Shown here piece after piece: positions 51,740 to 62,701 of a DNA stretch of 64,000 nt (positions are counted from its first letter, which is position 1; each line of letters opens with the position of its first letter). A program made the translations under genes and the position numbers. Source of the DNA: Salinicola salarius (GTDB lineage: Bacteria > Pseudomonadota > Gammaproteobacteria > Pseudomonadales > Halomonadaceae); the NCBI RefSeq assembly GCF_002179555.1, contig NZ_NHOU01000016.1, positions 1-64,000 of the forward strand. The letters run 5' to 3'. Under the pieces are notes generated by a model. It was not told where the DNA came from. It did not search any database and saw only the letters and a list, made by a program, of their open reading frames with translations.

Positions 51740-51824
51740 GGGACACAGCGGTCCGCGTCAGTCAGCGCCACGGATCGCGGCAGGATTGTGCCGCCCCCTC
51801 ACGGGCCAGAGGGCGCAGAGCCGG

Positions 51825-52067
51825 CTAGTGGACCGTCGCCGGCGCTTCTTCGGCGGCATCTTCTTCATCGCCTTCCCACAGGTGGGTCCGCGTGATTGCA
51901 TGATCGAGCATTTCGCGGGCCACGTCGAAGCGGCTGCGTCGCAGCAGCTCGACGGCCTCTTCGGAGAAGCGGATCGAGACGAGCGGTTCACCCGTTGCCT
52001 CTGCCGGTCGTAGCACCACTTCTCCATTGGCAAGTTCGACGATTTCCAGAATCGCGGTATCGGACAC
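51825..52067 (-). CDS. Conserved hypothetical protein (PA3009-like)
   Basis: An 80-residue acidic protein with ILEIVELANGEVVLRPAE, PLVSIRFSEEAVELL and VAREMLDHAI, similar in my memory to the small protein beside topA in Pseudomonas (PA3009). No catalytic motif is visible. GTG at 52067 is preferred because GAGAGG lies five bases upstream; an ATG at 52085 would add six residues. It lies 62 bases beyond the terminator of the topA operon, so it probably has its own promoter. Confidence 0.8.
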   Translation of the reverse strand: MSDTAILEIVELANGEVVLRPAEATGEPLVSIRFSEEAVELLRRSRFDVAREMLDHAITRTHLWEGDEEDAAEEAPATVH

Positions 52068-52128
52068 GGCTACCTCTCTTGTCACTCTCTGTCATGGAGT
52101 GACGACTCGAATAAAAGGACAGGAACAA

Positions 52129-52161
52129 TAAAAAACGACCAGAGCCTGGGCCCCGGTCGTT
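52129..52161 (-). terminator. Terminator downstream of topA and the DUF6586 gene
   Basis: On the minus strand AACGACC pairs with GGTCGTT across a GC-rich 14-base loop that can itself partly pair, followed by TTTTTATT. It lies about 40 bases after the DUF6586 stop. Confidence 0.75.
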
Positions 52162-52200
52162 GTTGTCTTCGTTCAGGCTAACACGTTTACCCCGAGCCAG

Positions 52201-52659
52201 TCACCACTCGCTACTGCCTTCGCGCAGCGCCGGCAGCAGCGCCTTGAATTCACGATGGCACCAGCGCAGCGTATCGCCCAGCGATGGGGCGCCAGCGCTG
52301 GCAATCAGCCCGGCCCGTGCATCGCGGCGGGCCACGCCGTCGGCGCCGTGCAGCGCCTGCAACCGCGCAAGCAAAATACCCAGCCAGCTTTCGGGATCAC
52401 GGGACAAGGCCCGCAGTCGTTCGAGCTCGGCCACATTGACTCCCGTCGCCCGCAGCCACGCCTGCCAACCTTCGTGGGGCAGGTCGGTATGCTCGGTGAC
52501 TTCTCGCAGTACGGAATCCAGTGCCAGCCCCAGTTGGCCCAGCGCGGCCTCCTCCAGCGCCATGCGGCGCGCTGTCGCGTGCTCGTCGTCGCCCGGCTCG
52601 ATCGTCAGCAACAGTTCAGCCTGATAAAGCAGCTGATTGGTACGGGCCACCGAGGTCAT
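52201..52659 (-). CDS. DUF6586 family protein
   Basis: A 152-residue, largely helical protein ([49 protein letters not shown]) of unknown function. It matches the DUF6586 protein next to topA in Pseudomonas (PA3010). It overlaps the topA stop by four bases and is followed by a terminator, so it is made with topA. Conservation of this pairing hints at a shared role, but nothing in the sequence shows one. Confidence 0.82.
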   Translation of the reverse strand: MTSVARTNQLLYQAELLLTIEPGDDEHATARRMALEEAALGQLGLALDSVLREVTEHTDLPHEGWQAWLRATGVNVAELERLRALSRDPESWLGILLARLQALHGADGVARRDARAGLIASAGAPSLGDTLRWCHREFKALLPALREGSSEW

Positions 52660-55277
52660 TTGCGCTTGTCCTCCACCTGCCAGCGGCCATCTTCGTAGAC
52701 GGCACGCCAGCCGGTTGCCTTGCCCTCTTCGTCGGTCATGACGAACTGGCTCTTGGTCTTGCGCGAGAAGCGGATCTGCGCCGGTCGACCGTCAGGATCC
52801 TCGCTCGGCGCTTCGAGCAGGAAATGGTACTTCTCGGGCAGAGCGTCGGCGTGCGCCTTCAGCTCCTTGACCAGCGGCGGGCGGGTTTCCCGGTTCTTGG
52901 GAAACTGACTGGCCGCCAGGAACAGGCCGCTGGCGCCGTCGCGCAGCACGTAGTGATCGTCGACCTTCTGGCAGGCCAGCTCCGGCATCGGAATCGGATC
53001 CATCTTGGGCGGCGCGACTTCGCCACTCTTCAACAACTTGCGAGTGTTGCCGCAACCCTCGTTGGTGCAGGCGAAATACTTGCCGAAGCGACCGCTCTTG
53101 AGCTGCATTTCGGAGCCGCACTTGTCGCATTCGATCACGGGACCATCGTAGCCCTTGATCCGGAAACGCCCCTGCTCGATCTCGTAGTAGCCGTCGTCAT
53201 CGTTGCTGATATAGAGCTTGCGGCCCTCGTCGATCAGGTAACTGTCCATCGCCGTGCCGGTGTTCGGGTTACGACGCTTGGCGCGCAGCGCTTCCGTCTC
53301 GGCGGCCTCGTCGGCATCCGCGGGGACGGCTTCCTCTCCCGGGATCAGATCGATGGTCGTCTTGCAGCGCTCCTTCGGCGGCAGGTTGTAGCCGGAACAG
53401 CCCAGGAACACGCCGGTCGACGCGATGCGAATCTGCATCGGGCGGCCGCAGGTCGGGCACGCGATATCGGTCTCGATGGGCTCGTTGGGTCGCATGCCAT
53501 CCTCGCCTTCGGCACGCTCGAGCTTCTGCTTGAAGTCGGCGTAGAAAGCATCGAGCAGCTTCTGCCACTGCTCGTGCCCCTCGGCGACCTCATCGAGTCG
53601 GTCTTCCATGCGGGCGGTGAAGCCATAGTCCAGCAGGTCGTTGAACGATTCCACCAGGCGATCGGTCACGATCTCGCCGAGCTTCTCGGCATAGAAACGC
53701 CGGTTGTCGAGCTTGGCGTAGCCTCGGTCCTGAATGGTGGAGATGATCGCCGCATAGGTCGACGGGCGGCCGATGCCGCGCTTCTCGAGCTCCTTGACCA
53801 GGCTTGCTTCGGTGTAGCGCGCCGGCGGCTTGGTGAAGTGCTGCTGCGGATCGATCTGCTCGACCTCGAGTGTCGCGCCCTCGCCGATATCCGGCAATTG
53901 CGCCTGCTCGTCCTTCTTGGCCACCGGCTTCATCACGCGGGTGTAGCCGTCGAACTTGAGCACCCGGCCACGAGCCTTGAGCTCGAATCCGGCCGTTTCG
54001 ATGGTCAGCGTGGTGGCGAGATATTCCGCCGGCACCATCTGGCAGGCGACGAACTGACGCCAGATCAGCTCGTACAGCCGCTGGGCGTCGCGCTCGACGG
54101 GCAGGTCATCGGCCCGCTGCTTGACGTTGGAAGGACGAATGGCCTCGTGCGCTTCCTGGGCGTTCTGCTTGCTCGAGTAGCGATTCGGCGCTTCCGGCAG
54201 GTAGCGGTCACCAAACTCCGACTGGATGTAATCGCGCACGCCTGCGACTGCATCCTGGGAGAGGTTGGTGGAGTCGGTACGCATGTAGGTGATGTAGCCG
54301 CCCTCGTAGAGCCGCTGGGCCAGCGTCATCGTCTTCTTGACGGAGTAACCCAGTCGTCCGCTGGCAGCCTGCTGCAGCGTCGAAGTAATGAACGGCGCAT
54401 TGGGCTTGGAGCTGGTCGGCTTGGTTTCGCGGCTGGTGATGTCGAGCATGTCCTGACGCAGCGGCGCGATGCGGTCGTGGGTCTCTTTCTCGGAGGTAGG
54501 ACGGAAAGTCTCGCCGTTCTCGCGGACCACCTCGAAGCGGATCGGTTCACCATCGGCGGTGACGAGGTCGGCGTGAACGTCCCAGAACTCTTCCGGGTTG
54601 AATGCCCGAATAGCGCGCTCACGATCGACGATCAGACGTACGGCTACCGATTGCACACGGCCAGCGGAGAGGCCACGAGCCACCTTGCTCCAGAGCAGTG
54701 GCGAGACCATGAAGCCCACGACGCGATCCAGGAACCGGCGACTCTGCTGCGCCTCGACACGGGCAATGTTGAGTGTGCCGGGCTGCTTGAAGGCTTCCTG
54801 GATGGCATTCTTGGTGATCTCGTTGAACACCACGCGCTTGTAGCGCGAGTCGTCGCCGCCAATGGTCTCCTTCAGGTGCCAGGCGATCGCCTCTCCCTCA
54901 CGGTCCAAATCGGTCGCGAGATAGATCGTATCGCTCTTGTCGGCCAGCCTCTTGAGCTCATCGACCACCTTCTCCTTGCCCGGCAGGATCTCGTAATTGG
55001 CCCGCCAGCCATGTTCGGGGTCGATACCCATGCGCCGAACCAGTTGATCCCACTGCTTCTGCTTCTTGTACTCCGCCTTCTCTTCCGGCGACATCTTGCG
55101 GGTGATTGCCGCCTGCTTCGCGCGCTCCTTAGGATCGCTGGCCTGCTTGGAAGAACCACTGGTCGGCAGATCACGAATATGCCCGACGCTCGATTTCACC
55201 ACGAAATCGTTGCCGAGATACTTGTTAATGGTCTTGGCCTTGGCCGGCGACTCAACGATAACCAGTGACTTGCCCAT
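52656..55277 (-). CDS. topA: DNA topoisomerase I
   Basis: This 873-residue type IA topoisomerase relaxes negative supercoils. TOPRIM domain at the start ([34 protein letters not shown]), catalytic tyrosine in [15 protein letters not shown] near residue 330, [24 protein letters not shown], then C-terminal zinc-ribbon repeats ([34 protein letters not shown]) and a basic tail. AGGAG precedes the ATG. The opposite strand is open over nearly the whole gene, a GC-bias effect. Confidence 0.98.
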   Translation of the reverse strand: MGKSLVIVESPAKAKTINKYLGNDFVVKSSVGHIRDLPTSGSSKQASDPKERAKQAAITRKMSPEEKAEYKKQKQWDQLVRRMGIDPEHGWRANYEILPGKEKVVDELKRLADKSDTIYLATDLDREGEAIAWHLKETIGGDDSRYKRVVFNEITKNAIQEAFKQPGTLNIARVEAQQSRRFLDRVVGFMVSPLLWSKVARGLSAGRVQSVAVRLIVDRERAIRAFNPEEFWDVHADLVTADGEPIRFEVVRENGETFRPTSEKETHDRIAPLRQDMLDITSRETKPTSSKPNAPFITSTLQQAASGRLGYSVKKTMTLAQRLYEGGYITYMRTDSTNLSQDAVAGVRDYIQSEFGDRYLPEAPNRYSSKQNAQEAHEAIRPSNVKQRADDLPVERDAQRLYELIWRQFVACQMVPAEYLATTLTIETAGFELKARGRVLKFDGYTRVMKPVAKKDEQAQLPDIGEGATLEVEQIDPQQHFTKPPARYTEASLVKELEKRGIGRPSTYAAIISTIQDRGYAKLDNRRFYAEKLGEIVTDRLVESFNDLLDYGFTARMEDRLDEVAEGHEQWQKLLDAFYADFKQKLERAEGEDGMRPNEPIETDIACPTCGRPMQIRIASTGVFLGCSGYNLPPKERCKTTIDLIPGEEAVPADADEAAETEALRAKRRNPNTGTAMDSYLIDEGRKLYISNDDDGYYEIEQGRFRIKGYDGPVIECDKCGSEMQLKSGRFGKYFACTNEGCGNTRKLLKSGEVAPPKMDPIPMPELACQKVDDHYVLRDGASGLFLAASQFPKNRETRPPLVKELKAHADALPEKYHFLLEAPSEDPDGRPAQIRFSRKTKSQFVMTDEEGKATGWRAVYEDGRWQVEDKRK

Positions 55278-55832
55278 AGCGCTCCTGCTTCTTTATATAG
55301 CGGTGGTCCCAGCCGGTGGCGTGCTCGACGGCAGGGAGTGGGGCCGACCGGAAAATCCGCCTACCCTACCCTAGCCTTTCTCATGGCGCCAGCCGTAGCT
55401 TGACTTTGCCCAACGTTGGCGGTGCCATGTCAATGGCCCTTCATCATGGGGCTAACGAGAAGAATTCCAAGTTACGCCGTCGTGTCGTCTTGGGCTTTTC
55501 GGGCCTTTCATCCATGTCGCGTCTGGCGCTTGCACGCTACACTCGAATCCGTAACGTCGTCGTCGCGAAAGGCTTTTATACTGCCAACGCCAACAGTCTC
55601 CGGGGCCTGTGGCGGTCTATTCGCCATCCGATGCCGAGAAGCGGCCCCCCGTTGAAACGTCGGCCATACCTGCGAAGCGTTGTCTGTGGCACATTTATCC
55701 GGGATGGGGCAGTAACAGCGCTTCGGACAAGACGGGCTCCTTGTTGTAAAATAACCACATGTCACCGTTGCGACTCGATCCATGGCTTTTCAGCGCGGCG
55801 GGACGACTCATTCAGTTGCCAGGAGAATTTCC
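55278..55832. other. Intergenic region between topA and pyk
   Basis: These 555 bases separate divergent topA and pyk. A possible topA -10 (TATATA, minus strand) is at 55294-55299. The HexR-like site for pyk is at 55745-55759. Between them no convincing gene or RNA was seen; short frames here look random. Confidence 0.5.
55745..55759. promoter_or_regulatory. HexR-like operator upstream of pyk
   Basis: TGTAAAATAACCACA matches TGTARTWWWAYTACA at 13 of 15 positions. It lies 74-88 bases before the pyk ATG and overlaps a TAAAAT that could be the -10 element, a position suited to repression. pykA is a known HexR target in several gammaproteobacteria. Confidence 0.5.
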
Positions 55833-57296
55833 ATGCAGCACGCGTTTCACGGTCCGATTCGCCGCACCAAGATCGTCGCCACCCTGGGTCCTGCTACGGA
55901 CCGCGAGGGAGTATTGGATGCCATTATCGAAGCCGGGGTCGACGTCGTTCGCTTGAACTTCTCCCACGGGAATCCGGAAGATCACCGCCGCCGACTCAAG
56001 GCCGTTCGCGAAGCGGCGGATCGTCACGGCCGTGCGGTGGCAGCACTGGGCGATCTCCAGGGTCCCAAGATCCGCATCGCCCGCTTTGCTGCCGAAGGCG
56101 GCGTCAAACTCGAAAAAGGCCAGCCTTTCGTGCTGGACGTGTCGCTGGATCGCGATGCCGGCGACAGCGAACGCGTCGGTTGCGACTACAAGGAATTGGC
56201 CGACGACCTCGAGACTGGCGACACCCTGTTGCTGGATGACGGTCGCCTGGTGCTCGAAGTCGACCGTATCGAAGGTGCGCAGATTTTCACCACGGTCAAG
56301 GTCGGCGGCAAGCTGACCAACAACAAGGGCATCAACAAGCAGGGCGGCGGCCTTTCCGCTGCGGCGCTGACCGAGAAGGACAAGGAAGACCTCAAGACCG
56401 CGATCGATATCGGCGTCGACTATCTGGCCGTATCGTTCCCGCGCAGTGGCGCCGACATGCAGTATGCGCGCGAGCTGCTGGGCGAAGCGGGTCAGGAGAT
56501 CGGCCTGGTCGCCAAGATCGAGCGCGCCGAAGCCGTTGCCGACCCGGAAACGCTGGACGATATCATCCGTGCCTCGGAAGCGGTGATGGTCGCCCGCGGC
56601 GATCTCGGCGTCGAGATCGGCGATGCCCAGCTGATCGGCGTGCAGAAACGGATCATCGCCCGCGCCCGTACACTCAACAAGGTCGTCATCACCGCCACTC
56701 AGATGATGGAATCGATGATCGAGTCGCCGCTGCCGACCCGCGCGGAAGTCTTCGACGTCGCCAACGCGGTTCTGGATGGTACCGATGCGGTGATGCTCTC
56801 GGCAGAAACCGCCGCCGGCGACTTCCCGGTCGAGACCATTCGCGCCATGAACCGGCTGTGCCTGGGCGCCGAGCGCGAGCGGGCGGCCCAGCAGTCCCAG
56901 CACCGCATCCATGAAGGTTTCAGCCGGATTGACGAAACGTTGGCGCTGTCTGCCATGTATGCGGCCAACCACCTTTCCGGCGTGGTCGCCATCGCCTGTT
57001 TGACCGCGTCGGGCTACACGCCGCTGATCGCCTCGCGCATCCGCTCCGGCCTGCCGATCGTCGCGCTGGCCGAGACACCGCTGGTCCAGCGTCGCATGGC
57101 GCTCTATCGTGGCGTCGTCTCGCTGGTCTTCGATAGCTCCCGCTTCCCGCTGACCGAGATCAACAGCGGTGCGATCAAGGAGCTGGTCAGCCTCGGGCTC
57201 GCCAGCAAGGGCGATCTCGTCATCCTGACCCGCGGCGATCACATGAACGCTCATGGCGGCACCAATACCATGAAGATCATTCAGGTCGAGGAGTGA
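55833..57296 (+). CDS. pyk: Pyruvate kinase
   Basis: This 487-residue glycolytic enzyme makes pyruvate and ATP from phosphoenolpyruvate and ADP. It has RRTKIVATLGPATD, VVRLNFSHGNPEDH, GDLQGPKIRIARF, the B domain, the active-site lysine region LVAKIERAEAV, VMVARGDLGVEIG and TATQMMESMIESPLPTRAEV. The family type is PykA (type II-like) by general look. The ATG has AGGAGA about seven bases upstream; an ATG at 55782 is less likely. Confidence 0.96.
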   Translation: MQHAFHGPIRRTKIVATLGPATDREGVLDAIIEAGVDVVRLNFSHGNPEDHRRRLKAVREAADRHGRAVAALGDLQGPKIRIARFAAEGGVKLEKGQPFVLDVSLDRDAGDSERVGCDYKELADDLETGDTLLLDDGRLVLEVDRIEGAQIFTTVKVGGKLTNNKGINKQGGGLSAAALTEKDKEDLKTAIDIGVDYLAVSFPRSGADMQYARELLGEAGQEIGLVAKIERAEAVADPETLDDIIRASEAVMVARGDLGVEIGDAQLIGVQKRIIARARTLNKVVITATQMMESMIESPLPTRAEVFDVANAVLDGTDAVMLSAETAAGDFPVETIRAMNRLCLGAERERAAQQSQHRIHEGFSRIDETLALSAMYAANHLSGVVAIACLTASGYTPLIASRIRSGLPIVALAETPLVQRRMALYRGVVSLVFDSSRFPLTEINSGAIKELVSLGLASKGDLVILTRGDHMNAHGGTNTMKIIQVEE

Positions 57297-57322
57297 TCGA
57301 GAGCCTCCGTTCGCACGGGATG

Positions 57323-57354
57323 AAAAAAAGCGGAGCCACGGCTCCGCTTTTTTT
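57323..57354. terminator. Bidirectional terminator between pyk and pycB
   Basis: A7-GCGGAGCC and GGCTCCGC-T7 form a symmetric hairpin with T runs on both strands, lying between the convergent genes 26 bases after the pyk stop. Confidence 0.92.
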
Positions 57355-57385
57355 ATTGCCTTCATCGAGGGAGTGCATCATGCGC

Positions 57386-59206
57386 TCACTCGATTTCGAT
57401 CAGAACCTCGCCCGGTGTCACGCGGTCGCCCTTGGCCACATGAACCGCCTTGACCGTGCCGCTGGCCCGCGCCTGCACTTCCGTCTCCATCTTCATGGCT
57501 TCGGTGATCAGTACGGCCTGCCCTTCCTCGACGCTGTCACCTTCGGCGACCAGCACATCGACGATGTTGCCCGGCATCGACGTGGTAACGTGCCCCGGCG
57601 AGCTGGCCTTGGCGCGCCCTCCGCTCTTGCCTTCCTGCACGAACTCGTCCTTGGCCTCGAACACGACCTCTTCGGGCATGCCATCGAGCGTCAGGTAGAC
57701 GCGGCGCTTGCTGCCACTGCTGCTGCCGACCCCGGTGATCTGCACTTCGTAGGATTCACCATGAACGTCGATGACGAACTCGGTAGGCACCCCTTCGGAA
57801 ACCGGCCGTCCGGCACCGCCAGCGGCCTCCGTTGACGGAATCGCTTCCGGCGTCAGTGTACCGTCGCGTCGCCCTTGCAGATATTCGCGTCCCAGATCAG
57901 GGAACATGGCAAACGTCAGCACGTCCTCCTCGCTGTCGGCCAGCTCACCGATATCCTGCTTCAGCTTCACCATCTCCGGCTTGAGCTGGTCGGCCGGCCG
58001 GCCTTCGTCGACCGGTTCGTTGCCGATCGCCTTGCGCCGCACCTCGGCATTCACCTCCGCTGGCGGCTGGCCGTAGCCACCCAGCAGGTAGCGCTTCACC
58101 TCGTTGGTGATCGACTTGTAGCGCTCGCCGGTCAACACGTTCATGGCGGCCTGAGTCCCGACGATCTGCGATGTCGGCGTCACCAGCGGCGGGAACCCCA
58201 GATCGGCACGGACCTTCGGAATTTCGTCGAAGACGTCCTGGATCCGACCCAGCGCATTCTGCTCCTTCATCTGGTTGGCCAGGTTGGACATCATGCCCCC
58301 CGGCACCTGCCAGATCTGTACGCTCACATCCTCGCGGGTGTACTCGCTTTCGAATGCCACATATTTCTTGCGCACTTCCCGGAAGTAGTCGCCGATCTCC
58401 TTCAGCGCGACCAGATCCAGACCGGTGTCATAAGGCGTCTGCTGGAACGCCGCCACCATTGCCTCGGTAGAGGGGTGACTGGTGCCACCGGCGAAGGCGG
58501 AAATGCAGGTATCGATATGGCGACAGCCTGCCTCGACGGCCTTCATCTGACTCAGGGAAGCCAGCCCGGACGTCGCGTGGGCATGGAGGTGGATCGGCAC
58601 GTCGACCGCCTCGGCCAGCGCTGCCACCAGCTCGCCGGTGGCGTATGGGGTCAGCAGACCGGCCATGTCCTTGATGGCGATCGAATCGGCGCCCATGTCG
58701 ACCAGCCGCTTGGCCTGCTCGACATACATGTTCCGAGTGTGAACGGGGCTGACGGTATAACAGATAGTGCCCTGGGCATGCTTGCCGCTGGCCTTGACCG
58801 CCTTCATGGCGGTCTCCAGATTGCGCAGGTCGTTCAGCGCATCGAAGACCCGAAAGATGTCGATGCCGTTATCGGCCGAGCGCGCCACGAAACGCTCCAC
58901 CACGTCATCCGCGTAGTGGCGATACCCAAGCAGGTTCTGCCCCCGCAGCAGCATCTGTAGCGGCGTGTTGGGAAGCGCTTCGCGCAACGACTGCAGGCGT
59001 TCCCAGGGATCCTCCTTGAGAAAACGCACGCAGGCGTCGAACGTGGCGCCGCCCCAGACTTCGAGTGAATGGAACCCGATCGCGTCGAGTTTGGCGCAGA
59101 TTGGCAGCATGTCTTCGGTTCGCATGCGCGTGGCAATCAATGACTGATGCCCATCACGCAGGACGACGTCGCTGATCTTGACGGATGACGAGTCGGCGTT
59201 GTTCAT
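57386..59206 (-). CDS. pycB: Pyruvate carboxylase subunit B (carboxyltransferase/biotin carrier)
   Basis: A 606-residue protein with an HMGL-like carboxyltransferase domain (ISDVVLRDGHQSLIATRMRT; IAIKDMAGLLTPY; metal site IHLHAHATSGLA), a linker domain, and a C-terminal biotinyl domain with the modified lysine in TEAMKMETEVQ. With PycA it carboxylates pyruvate to oxaloacetate for anaplerosis. A sodium-pumping oxaloacetate decarboxylase alpha subunit looks alike, but oadB and oadG are absent and a biotin carboxylase gene adjoins, so pyruvate carboxylase is favoured. ATG at 59206 has AGGAG six bases upstream; an ATG ten codons earlier is weaker. Confidence 0.93.
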   Translation of the reverse strand: MNNADSSSVKISDVVLRDGHQSLIATRMRTEDMLPICAKLDAIGFHSLEVWGGATFDACVRFLKEDPWERLQSLREALPNTPLQMLLRGQNLLGYRHYADDVVERFVARSADNGIDIFRVFDALNDLRNLETAMKAVKASGKHAQGTICYTVSPVHTRNMYVEQAKRLVDMGADSIAIKDMAGLLTPYATGELVAALAEAVDVPIHLHAHATSGLASLSQMKAVEAGCRHIDTCISAFAGGTSHPSTEAMVAAFQQTPYDTGLDLVALKEIGDYFREVRKKYVAFESEYTREDVSVQIWQVPGGMMSNLANQMKEQNALGRIQDVFDEIPKVRADLGFPPLVTPTSQIVGTQAAMNVLTGERYKSITNEVKRYLLGGYGQPPAEVNAEVRRKAIGNEPVDEGRPADQLKPEMVKLKQDIGELADSEEDVLTFAMFPDLGREYLQGRRDGTLTPEAIPSTEAAGGAGRPVSEGVPTEFVIDVHGESYEVQITGVGSSSGSKRRVYLTLDGMPEEVVFEAKDEFVQEGKSGGRAKASSPGHVTTSMPGNIVDVLVAEGDSVEEGQAVLITEAMKMETEVQARASGTVKAVHVAKGDRVTPGEVLIEIE

Positions 59207-59245
59207 CTTTTTCTCCTGATCCTGATTCTGATCCATTCGGCGCGT

Positions 59246-60661
<1,416 letters not shown>

Positions 60662-60800
60662 CGTTTGCCCTCCCGGTTTGTGCGTGGCGACGCTTTGTTA
60701 TCGTCTCCCTACGCTAGCGATCCGGGTACCAATAGAAAAATTGATATTTTTTTGCCAACCTATAAGATAAACGTTATACCTGACCGTGAGAGCATCCTGA
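60662..60800. promoter_or_regulatory. pycA / lysR divergent control region with AT-rich dyad
   Basis: This is an AT-rich stretch in otherwise GC-rich DNA. TATAA (60761-60765) and TTATA (60774-60778) form an inverted repeat with an 8-base centre, and an inner ATAA-ACG-TTAT is nested in it. Size and location fit a LysR-type operator (T-N11-A) that controls both genes. Confidence 0.6.
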
Positions 60801-61787
60801 ATGTCGCGTCCCAACCTGCTCAATCGTCTGACATTCCGTCAGCTCCAGGTCTTCCAGGCCGTTCATCGTCAGCAATCCTATTCACGCGCTGCCGAACAGC
60901 TGGGCCTGACGCAACCTGCCGTCAGCGCTCAGATCCGACAGCTCGAGCAGGCGCTGAGCCAGCCACTGTTCAAGTACGCCGGCAAGACACTCCATATACT
61001 GCCCGCCGCCGATGCGCTGGCCGCGTCCGTGCAGTCGATCTTCGGTCAGGTTTCGAGCCTGCAGATGGAGCTGTCGGAGCTGGCAGGCACGATCCGGGGC
61101 GAACTCAACCTCGCAGCCGTCTCGACCGCGCAGTACGTCGTGCCGCACATTCTGGCGCGCTTCCGCGCCCGCTATCCGGAAGTCCAGATTCGGCTACGCG
61201 TCTGCAACCGGGCACAGGCCCTCGAACGGCTGGCGGAGAGACGAGATGATCTGGTCATCATGGGCATGGTGCCGGACGACCCCAATCTGGTGTTCATGCC
61301 CATTCTGGACAATGAATTGATACCGGTGGTCTGGCCGGGCCACCCGCTGGTCACGGCCGAGCGGGCGACGCTCGAGGATTTCGCGCGGCACTATCTGCTG
61401 ATGAGGGAGCCGGGCTCCGGCGCACGGACGGCATTCGAGGATTTTGCAGCAAGGGAGCGCATCTCCCTGCACCACACCATCGAGCTCGGTACCAATGAAG
61501 CCATCAAGCAGGGCGTCATGGCGCACCTGGGTGTGGCCGTGCTTCCACGCCTGGCTGTGCAGCTGGAGCTGGCTTCCGGACTGCTCGCCAGCCCGCGCAT
61601 TCCCGGCTTCCCTCTGAAACGCTCGTGGTGCACGGTCTACCCCAAGGATCGCTACCCGACGCCAGTCACGGAGCTTTTTCTACGCTTCGTGCGGGAACTG
61701 CTGCCGGAATTGAACGCACACTTCCGGGCCCCGATGACACCGATAGAGACGCCGACGCTGCTGTGTCTTCCTGCTGATGAGGGTTAA
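60801..61787 (+). CDS. LysR family transcriptional regulator (PycR-like)
   Basis: A 328-residue regulator: winged helix-turn-helix at residues about 8-70 (LTFRQLQVFQAVHRQQSYSRA, LGLTQPAVSAQIRQLEQ) and a substrate-binding co-inducer domain (GTIRGELNLAAVSTAQYVVPH; IKQGVMAHLGVAVLPRLAV). It resembles CbbR-type members. Divergent position from pycA, as for PycR in Pseudomonas, suggests it controls pycAB; the effector is unknown. Confidence 0.92.
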   Translation: MSRPNLLNRLTFRQLQVFQAVHRQQSYSRAAEQLGLTQPAVSAQIRQLEQALSQPLFKYAGKTLHILPAADALAASVQSIFGQVSSLQMELSELAGTIRGELNLAAVSTAQYVVPHILARFRARYPEVQIRLRVCNRAQALERLAERRDDLVIMGMVPDDPNLVFMPILDNELIPVVWPGHPLVTAERATLEDFARHYLLMREPGSGARTAFEDFAARERISLHHTIELGTNEAIKQGVMAHLGVAVLPRLAVQLELASGLLASPRIPGFPLKRSWCTVYPKDRYPTPVTELFLRFVRELLPELNAHFRAPMTPIETPTLLCLPADEG

Positions 61788-61802
61788 AGAGGACTTCAGC
61801 GC

Positions 61803-62324
61803 TCAGGCCCGATCACGCTGATTCGCCTGGACGCGAAGGACATGCAGCTGGATCAGCTCCTCGGCCTGAGCAGCAAGAAGCTTCAATCGCTGCATATCGG
61901 TTTCCTCGAAAGCCCGGGCAAGCATGCCAATCAGACATAGCGTGCCCACACAGGCTTCCGGCTCCACGAACAGCGGATAGCCAGCATAGAAGCGAATGAA
62001 TGGGTCTCCTGTCACTATCGGGTTGTCCGAAAAACGTGCATCCCGCAAGGCATTGTTGACCACCATCGGCTGGCCGTCGGCCACGACGTGGCCACAGAAA
62101 GAAATCCGCCTTGGCGTCTCGCAGACCTTCAAGCCCTGGTGTGACTTGAACCACTGACGCTCTTCGTCGATCAGCGTGATCATCGACAAAGGCACGTCGA
62201 AAATCTGCGTCGCCAATTCCGTCAAACGGTCGAACCCCTTGTCGGATTCCGAATCGAGCAGCTGTAGATCCCGCAAGACAGTTAGACGCTCGACTTCGTT
62301 ATGGGGCATATCCGGTGCAATCAT
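61803..62324 (-). CDS. GAF domain protein
   Basis: A 173-residue protein made almost entirely of one GAF domain (residues about 25-165): LQLLDSESDKGFDRLTELA, VPLSMITLIDEERQWFKS, ETPRRISFCGHVV, FYAGYPLFVE and GTLCLIG. There is no kinase, cyclase or GGDEF output domain, so it probably senses a small ligand and acts through a partner. It ends 16 bases from the convergent lysR stop. Three 14-bp tandem repeats lie 81-122 bases upstream of its start. Confidence 0.88.
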   Translation of the reverse strand: MIAPDMPHNEVERLTVLRDLQLLDSESDKGFDRLTELATQIFDVPLSMITLIDEERQWFKSHQGLKVCETPRRISFCGHVVADGQPMVVNNALRDARFSDNPIVTGDPFIRFYAGYPLFVEPEACVGTLCLIGMLARAFEETDMQRLKLLAAQAEELIQLHVLRVQANQRDRA

Positions 62325-62404
62325 AGAGCGGACTCTTACTCCTCAGGTTCGAGAAATTATCAACGCCGCACAGCCAACGTGGTTCCGGACAGAAAAATCG
62401 CGAA

Positions 62405-62446
62405 ATAATTCTTCAAAGATAGTTCTTAGAAGATAATTCTCCGAAG
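62405..62446. repeat. Three tandem 14-bp AT-rich repeats
   Basis: ATAATTCTTCAAAG, ATAGTTCTTAGAAG and ATAATTCTCCGAAG follow one another without gap. The shared pattern is ATARTTCTNNRAAG. The array lies upstream of the GAF gene on its promoter side and is clearly AT-richer than its surroundings. Confidence 0.75.
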
Positions 62447-62609
62447 CGTGACGACCGCCTGGCGCGGCGCACGTGAAATCCTGTTCGGATGATCCGTGGT
62501 ACGTACGTGACGAACGGTCATTGAATACGCCTGAAAGACCTCTTTGGATGCATACCTGCTGCCAATGACCCAAACGGATCGTCATATCGCATTCCGGCAT
62601 GAAAAAAAT

Positions 62610-62651
62610 ACCAGGCAGGGACAGAACGGGACCAGGCAGAGACAGAACGGG
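62610..62651. repeat. 21-bp tandem duplication
   Basis: Two adjacent 21-base units, each starting ACCAGGCAG and ending GACAGAACGGG, differ at one base. The second copy runs into the lipA terminator stem. Confidence 0.85.
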
Positions 62652-62678
62652 CCTGCCGATCTTATCGGCAGGCCCGTT
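62646..62678 (-). terminator. Hairpin after lipA
   Basis: A perfect 15-bp stem (arm AACGGGCCTGCCGAT, loop of three bases) starts 23 bases after the lipA stop on the minus strand. No T run follows on that strand, so it may terminate weakly or protect the 3' end. Confidence 0.65.
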
Positions 62679-62701
62679 AACGTCTTCCTGACGAGGCACG
62701 C

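Larger units (their letters stand above)
62325..62701. other. Intergenic region between lipA and the GAF gene
   Basis: These 377 bases hold no recognisable gene. They contain the 3 x 14 bp array (62405-62446), a 21-bp tandem duplication (62610-62651) and the lipA hairpin (62646-62678). Confidence 0.7.

Noticed and set aside
52521-55268. A 915-codon open frame on the plus strand opposite topA
   Set aside because: topA is unmistakable on the minus strand; the antisense frame stays open because of GC-biased codons and has no recognisable domain.
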